Below, piece after piece: positions 59,217-64,000 of a DNA stretch of 64,000 nt. The position numbers and the translations under genes were made by a program. The number at the start of each line of letters is the position of its first letter. The first letter of the stretch is position 1. The notes under the pieces are model-generated. The model had not been told where the DNA came from. It saw nothing but the letters and a program-made list of their open reading frames with translations, and did no database searches. The DNA is from Nymphaea colorata (lineage: Eukaryota; Streptophyta; Magnoliopsida; Nymphaeales; Nymphaeaceae), in NCBI RefSeq assembly GCF_008831285.2, contig NW_022205106.1:1-64000 (forward strand), in the 5' to 3' direction.

Positions 59217-61035
59217 CCAAATCTGATGGATCCATATCCAAAACCTGTAAGGTTGTTAGCAGAGATGCTCACTTCCTATTGTATAGCTGAGTCCTCCACC
59301 GAAGAATCAGAATTGTTTGACTTCTTCACCTTTTGGAGTTTTCTTTTAAGAACTCTCTTCTGTTTTTGACATCTCATTCTAACAGGAATGTTTGGGTTCC
59401 AAAGAACACAATGTTCATATATGAAACACCCTTTAAAGTGTGCGTAAATTTTTGTTGCTATTCTTCTTGTACACTTTGAGGCCCCCTCCCTGGCACGATT
59501 CTATTGGAAGTTCATAACTTTTTTCATGTATATCTTTGGATCAATGCCTTTAAAGCAAAATTATTGGAATCAAATGGAAGTTAACCTATCCAACCCAAAT
59601 CACTGTTAAGCCAAATTTTTTGCTTAGCTGGAGGTTAATAACCACACTACCTAGAAAAGACCCAAGGGCCCCTCATACCTTTCAGCTTAAGTGTCGCGAA
59701 CTCACATTTAATTGTTAATATATGTTTTTGGTATTATCATTTTAAAAAAGGTAACTTTTATATAGTGTTTTGCCGATTCACAGTTGAATCAATTGAATTG
59801 TTAAAATAGCCAATTTTACTGAATTGACCAGCTTGATTGATTTGATTCCATGTAAGTATGTTTTTTGCAATAGCAGCATTTAAAAAAATATAAACTAAAC
59901 CCTCACAAGATGGTTTCCACAACCATAAATGTTTACTACCCATGAATGTTTTTTTAGAAAATCATCAGACAACGTAAAGATACAAGCCTAACCGACATTT
60001 CATCCAATTATATTAAACAAGAGCTAATAAAAATCCAATTTCCAAAAGAGTTAATTTTCCTTAATATTTCTGGAACTTACAATAATTTAGTTAACATCTG
60101 TTTAAAAAATTGGTTGTATTTGGTTTTATAAAATGTCGCTCTCGCAATTCTGGATTTGAATTCAATTTAATAAATGTTCAATCAATTTGGATAAGGGTTT
60201 AGGTTCAATTTCAGACAAATATCATTGTATATTTAATATACAAACAATTTGAAAGATGGCCAGTCCTTCACATGTCAAAATATGGTCAGAATTTGATTGC
60301 ATAATTAAAGGATGGATTCAGACTTGGGTCATGTCAAAATGAAAATTAGATATCAGATCAGATCTGGACTATAAATTCAAAAATTTGATTCACGCAAACT
60401 TTTCTTTCATTAACGTTCAAATCTTAAATCAAATCTAAATATGTGAACTTCTGATATATAGAATAGGGTAATGCGATACATTCAGTTTGAATCTGATCTG
60501 ATGGGGTATCATTCTTTCGCCGGCCATACGCCACGCAAGGTTGGGGAGAGAATGGAACTGCTTTTAGAAAGATACAAATGGCACCACATGTTCTCTTCAA
60601 TTTGTCGCATTGACAATTTATCCTTGTGAAGAGAGAGAGGGAGAAAAGGGGGGGGGGGGGGGAGAAACCCCTTGTTTCCATGGTTTTACCATAGAATTTG
60701 TTCTCATTGGTGTGCAACTCTGTGATTAAGTGGAAATTTTTAAGTTGTTTGCTCATTTTACAGCACTAAAAAGAATATCTTGGTACTACAGGACAATCAT
60801 ACCCCAGTTTCTATCACAAGTAAACCAATTTTCCTTTCGACTCGAGGTAACAAGTTTTTCTTTGGTGTCGTACACGAATTAAACGAGTTGATGTGAACAA
60901 GTTTTCAAAAACAAGTTACGCCATAAACGATTTAAGCAAGTTAAGGGAGTCGAGCTCGAGCTTGATGTTGTATAATCAAGTCGAGCTCAAGAGGGACAAG
61001 CTTGGGCTCGACACATGTGCAGCCCTACTTGGTGA
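59213..61035. other. Post-NLR spacer, unit 3
   Basis: Aligns to 35330-37045. A run of 15 G lies at 60648-60662. Relative to unit 2 about 250 bp follow the G run here that unit 2 lacks, and unit 2 has about 230 bp near 36150-36420 that are absent here. No gene recognised. Confidence 0.5.
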
Positions 61036-61039
61036 TGCA

Positions 61040-63190
61040 ACGTCGTTGCTACGAGTTTAGGCATCCCAAACATTTTTATTAACAATATAACAGATAACAA
61101 AATACAAGATACCTGAGCTAGAACAAACCAAAAAAGAAGAGAGACATAAACCTCAAATACAAAGATAGAAACTACAACTAACGAATAAGAACATAGGCAT
61201 AAAACAAACCTCACTGTACAAAAGGATTACAGCCTCGTTGCAATTGATTGTTGACAGCAAATACATCATTTACAAAAAGCCATTTTCTGCACACCATTTC
61301 ACCACATACAGATCAACCGCAAAACCATGTAGTAAGGAGGAAAGATCACCTGTTGATGTTCCCACTTTAAATCGGCTATCATATCCTTTAAATCATTGCA
61401 GACTCTCCATTCGAGACCACTCATAATTAAATTGGCATGATGCATAATAGAATTTCTTTGTTTCCTTATGTTCCAAAAGAGTACATGTAAGCATAAACAT
61501 AGCGTATTGTAACCCATTTATTTGAAAGACCATTTGAACCACCATGAGATAACTTCTTGAATAGAGTTATGCACTTCTAAACATGACCCCTCCCCCCTCA
61601 TATTTTGGAAAAAATATGATACTTCTATTTTTAAATTTTTTTAATTTGGGCTATGTAAAAATTTTGAAAAATATTGTTCAGTACTTGTATATTTTTTGCA
61701 AATACTATTCTACCCTTCCCAAAAAAATTGCTGGCTTCACCCTTGTATCTAGGGTCTTGTGTTTATTATTTCAAGTCCATTTCATCTCAAGTTAATGAAA
61801 TTATGAGTACCCCATTCCTCACACGAAATTTTCACCTTTTCTGTAACCCAAACACCGCTAAATTAAGCAACAAACCTCTTCTCATCCCCAAAAGGCAGCT
61901 TTTCCATATCCAAGAAAAATAGGCGTTACTTTACAATGTTCACAAGCTCCCATTCAAGTATTGGTGTGACCAAAAGAGTACATAAGGAGTTGGTGACGTC
62001 AAGAAGGCCAAGACCACCTTCTTGTATCGGAGCAAGCAAACTTCCAACTAATTAACTGACGTTTCCTAATATGATGAGAATCCCCCCAAATAAATTTCTT
62101 CTCTACAAAGTTCAGTACAAGAAGTAGAAGTCTAAATGCTCTCACCCAATAACCGACCACTTGCTGCAGAACATGCTTCTCATATAAGTAAGTGGATGGT
62201 CCACCCTTCTACAAAGCTTCTCACATAAGTCAGGGGTGAGAATACCAACAAATAATGGAACCCAAATAAGTAAGGGGAAGTTTAGAAACTGTCAATGAAA
62301 TCAGTTTGCAATCACCATTGTGTTGTCAAAAACATTAAAATGAATACAAAAATGAAATGAATTTATAGTCAAACCTGGTTTGGAAGTGAAATCAGGTAAA
62401 ACTGTGTTTAAACAAGAAGTGGATTTTCACAACAGCCCAAAAAAATAAAAGGATGTCATTTGCAGAGAAGAAGTGCCCCAGGTAAGAAGTAAATTGAGAA
62501 AGTCATTTTAGGGGATTGCTGCCCTGTAAAACTCGCCATTGGAGGTTTTCAGATAAAACTTCCACAACACAACAATAGTAAACAAAAGTGGAGAGAGAGG
62601 GTGCATTTGTCATCGGCCTCCATAGCAACAAAAAGTGGTTCCCTCCCTTTTTAAAGGTGACAACTAAGGAAGCAGTAGAAACATAAGTCATAATTTTCCT
62701 CATCCTATCTTCATAGGATCCCAAAAAAGAAAGACCAAAGTGCCGAAAAGACCATCTCACTTTGCCATAAACTTTTGGAATATTTAATTTGAGGAGAAAA
62801 AATTGTTCTATATGCCCTTATCCAAGCTGTTGACTGCTTCAAGTGCAAGGTGCATGGTTGGTGAATAAATCTACTGGAGAGATAAGATGACCTTGTTCTG
62901 AGCCAATAATTGTGCTAAGACAATCTTCATTCTCTCAGCCGTCAACTTAGCAACTAGTTTATAGATCAAATTGCATAATGATGTAGGTCAAGACTTTTAT
63001 ATCCTTAATGACATGAAATTAAAAATCAATATCATATGTGTTGCATTTACCCACCTTACAAGCTTGTTTGTGATGAAGAAATTTCTCACCCCTAGTGCTG
63101 CATATTTTGCATCCCAAAATTTATTTTGGTTCACCAATGGGAATTTGTTCTGCAAATTGGAAAAGGGTCTACCGGCCATCAGTATGAGGC
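61040..63190 (-). mobile_element. LINE (L1-type) relic, best copy
   Basis: Minus strand: near 63180-63060 a pre-RT segment, then RT with ISLCNLIYKLVAKLTAERMK-like words (about 62990-62930), LALEAVNSL, and KVRWSF-like remains near 62780 before a long broken part. Further on come EGGLGLLDVTNSL near 62020 and LFWNIRKQRNSIMHHANLI (61470-61410), typical of the region after the RT in plant L1 elements. All in broken frames. The copy at 37050-39119 is its duplicate. Confidence 0.7.
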
Positions 63191-64000
63191 TTAGTTTTTT
63201 CTGGCACGTTGTTCATTCTTGGTGCATTTCCACATTCATTTAAGCATTATTCTCCACTTAAATGCAGTGTGGGGCATGGTAAATATTTTATATTGTTTTA
63301 GAAATTTTAAATTTTATAAAGCAAAAAATGATGTAAGAGCCAATCCTTAAAATAAGAAAACTGTTTGTGAGGCATTGCAAAAGAGAGTTCTATAATTTTT
63401 TTTATAAAATGGTAGGAGATATGTTTTAGAAGAAATAATCTTAACTAATGAATCGTTTGATTTGGAAAAATCATTTGAATAAAAAATCAAGTCAGTTTTT
63501 GAAAAAAGTGCTTTAATAAAATTTTATAAAATTTTTTTAATGAATGATCATTTGTAACATAAAGAAAGTTAGTAGCAATCTTCCAGAACACATTAATCTC
63601 AAGGTTTTAGCCTAACCCAGTTACCAAATTATTAGGGCTCGATCTTATTTTGCTTAGGTTTTTTAAAGGAGTGGCTGTAGGTATCCGTGAATCCTGTAAA
63701 TGCATAGTGAATATGCATGTTAAATGAAAAAAAAAAAGAGTTCTCTATGCTTGAAAAGAAAATTAGATAAGTCATTCATACCACAACATACATATAAAAT
63801 CGAAAATGGGTATGCTATCAAGTCAAGTGTAGTATGATAACCATCATGGGTACTGCACCTTAATATTGGCCTTGGTGAAGTTGACAGATTTTGGGCGATG
63901 CAAGATGAGACTATATATATATATATATATATAAAGAGAGAGAGAGAGAGAGAGAGAGAAATCGAAGAGAGAAAGATAAAAGAAAAAAAAGAAAAAGAGT
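63191..64000. repeat. Start of another GA-tract spacer at the right edge
   Basis: Aligns to 5930-7000 and 50165-51110: same order of AT-rich words, TATTGCACCTTAATATTGGCC-like sequence (about 63850) and a (TA)n then (GA)n run at 63912-63960. In units 1 and 3 this spacer leads to an NLR. Confidence 0.75.

Larger units (their letters stand above)
41316..64000. repeat. Segmental duplication unit 3 (most complete)
   Basis: Contains TPS copy 3, the fullest spacer (with both the LINE-bearing segment 47716-50630 and the hAT segment 51926-54340), NLR-3, the post-NLR spacer and LINE, and from about 63190 the start of the GA-tract spacer again. The other units are best described as deleted versions of this one. 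Confidence 0.8.

Overview
This is nuclear DNA of a flowering plant. It is AT-rich, intron-containing and full of retroelement debris and GA/TA microsatellites. It carries two typical plant gene families: terpene synthases (TPS) of the RRX8W type (TPS-b-like) and CC-NB-ARC-LRR resistance genes (NLR). The species cannot be fixed from the sequence. No intact host gene of normal length was found: every TPS and NLR copy carries disabling lesions.

Layout. One large unit is present three times: a TPS gene on the minus strand, several kb of spacer, then an NLR on the plus strand (divergent pair). Unit 1 (1-12297) has the first two TPS exons (the rest lies left of the window) and NLR-1 (9058-12297). 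Unit 2 (24711-39119) has a 3'-truncated TPS (24711-26629) and an NLR cut off inside NB-ARC (34169-35285). Unit 3 (41316 to the right edge) has a seven-exon TPS (41316-43763) and NLR-3 (55100-58272). Spacers align between units but differ by kb-scale deletions. After NLR-2 and NLR-3 lies a LINE relic. After the second one the NLR-upstream spacer begins again at about 63190, so a further NLR may lie beyond 64000.

Units 1 and 2 are separated by 12298-24710, a TE-rich stretch. It holds small TIR elements, a decayed plus-strand Ty1/copia relic (14985-16640), and a GC-rich ARM-repeat-like pseudogene (18033-23930) split by a minus-strand Ty1/copia element (18888-23645). A second fragment of the same copia family (39119-41130) sits between units 2 and 3, with a 471-codon open gag-protease-integrase frame.

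How the parts relate: TPS enzymes would make plastidic terpenes and NLRs would sense pathogens, but here both appear as relics amplified together. The informative signals are historical. A coiled-coil frameshift is shared by all three NLRs. Loss of the class I TPS metal-binding motif is shared by two TPS copies. Copy-specific splice, nonsense and microhomology-deletion lesions followed, and the TPS promoter region is itself tandemly duplicated. I found no tRNA, rRNA, CRISPR or prokaryote-type system.
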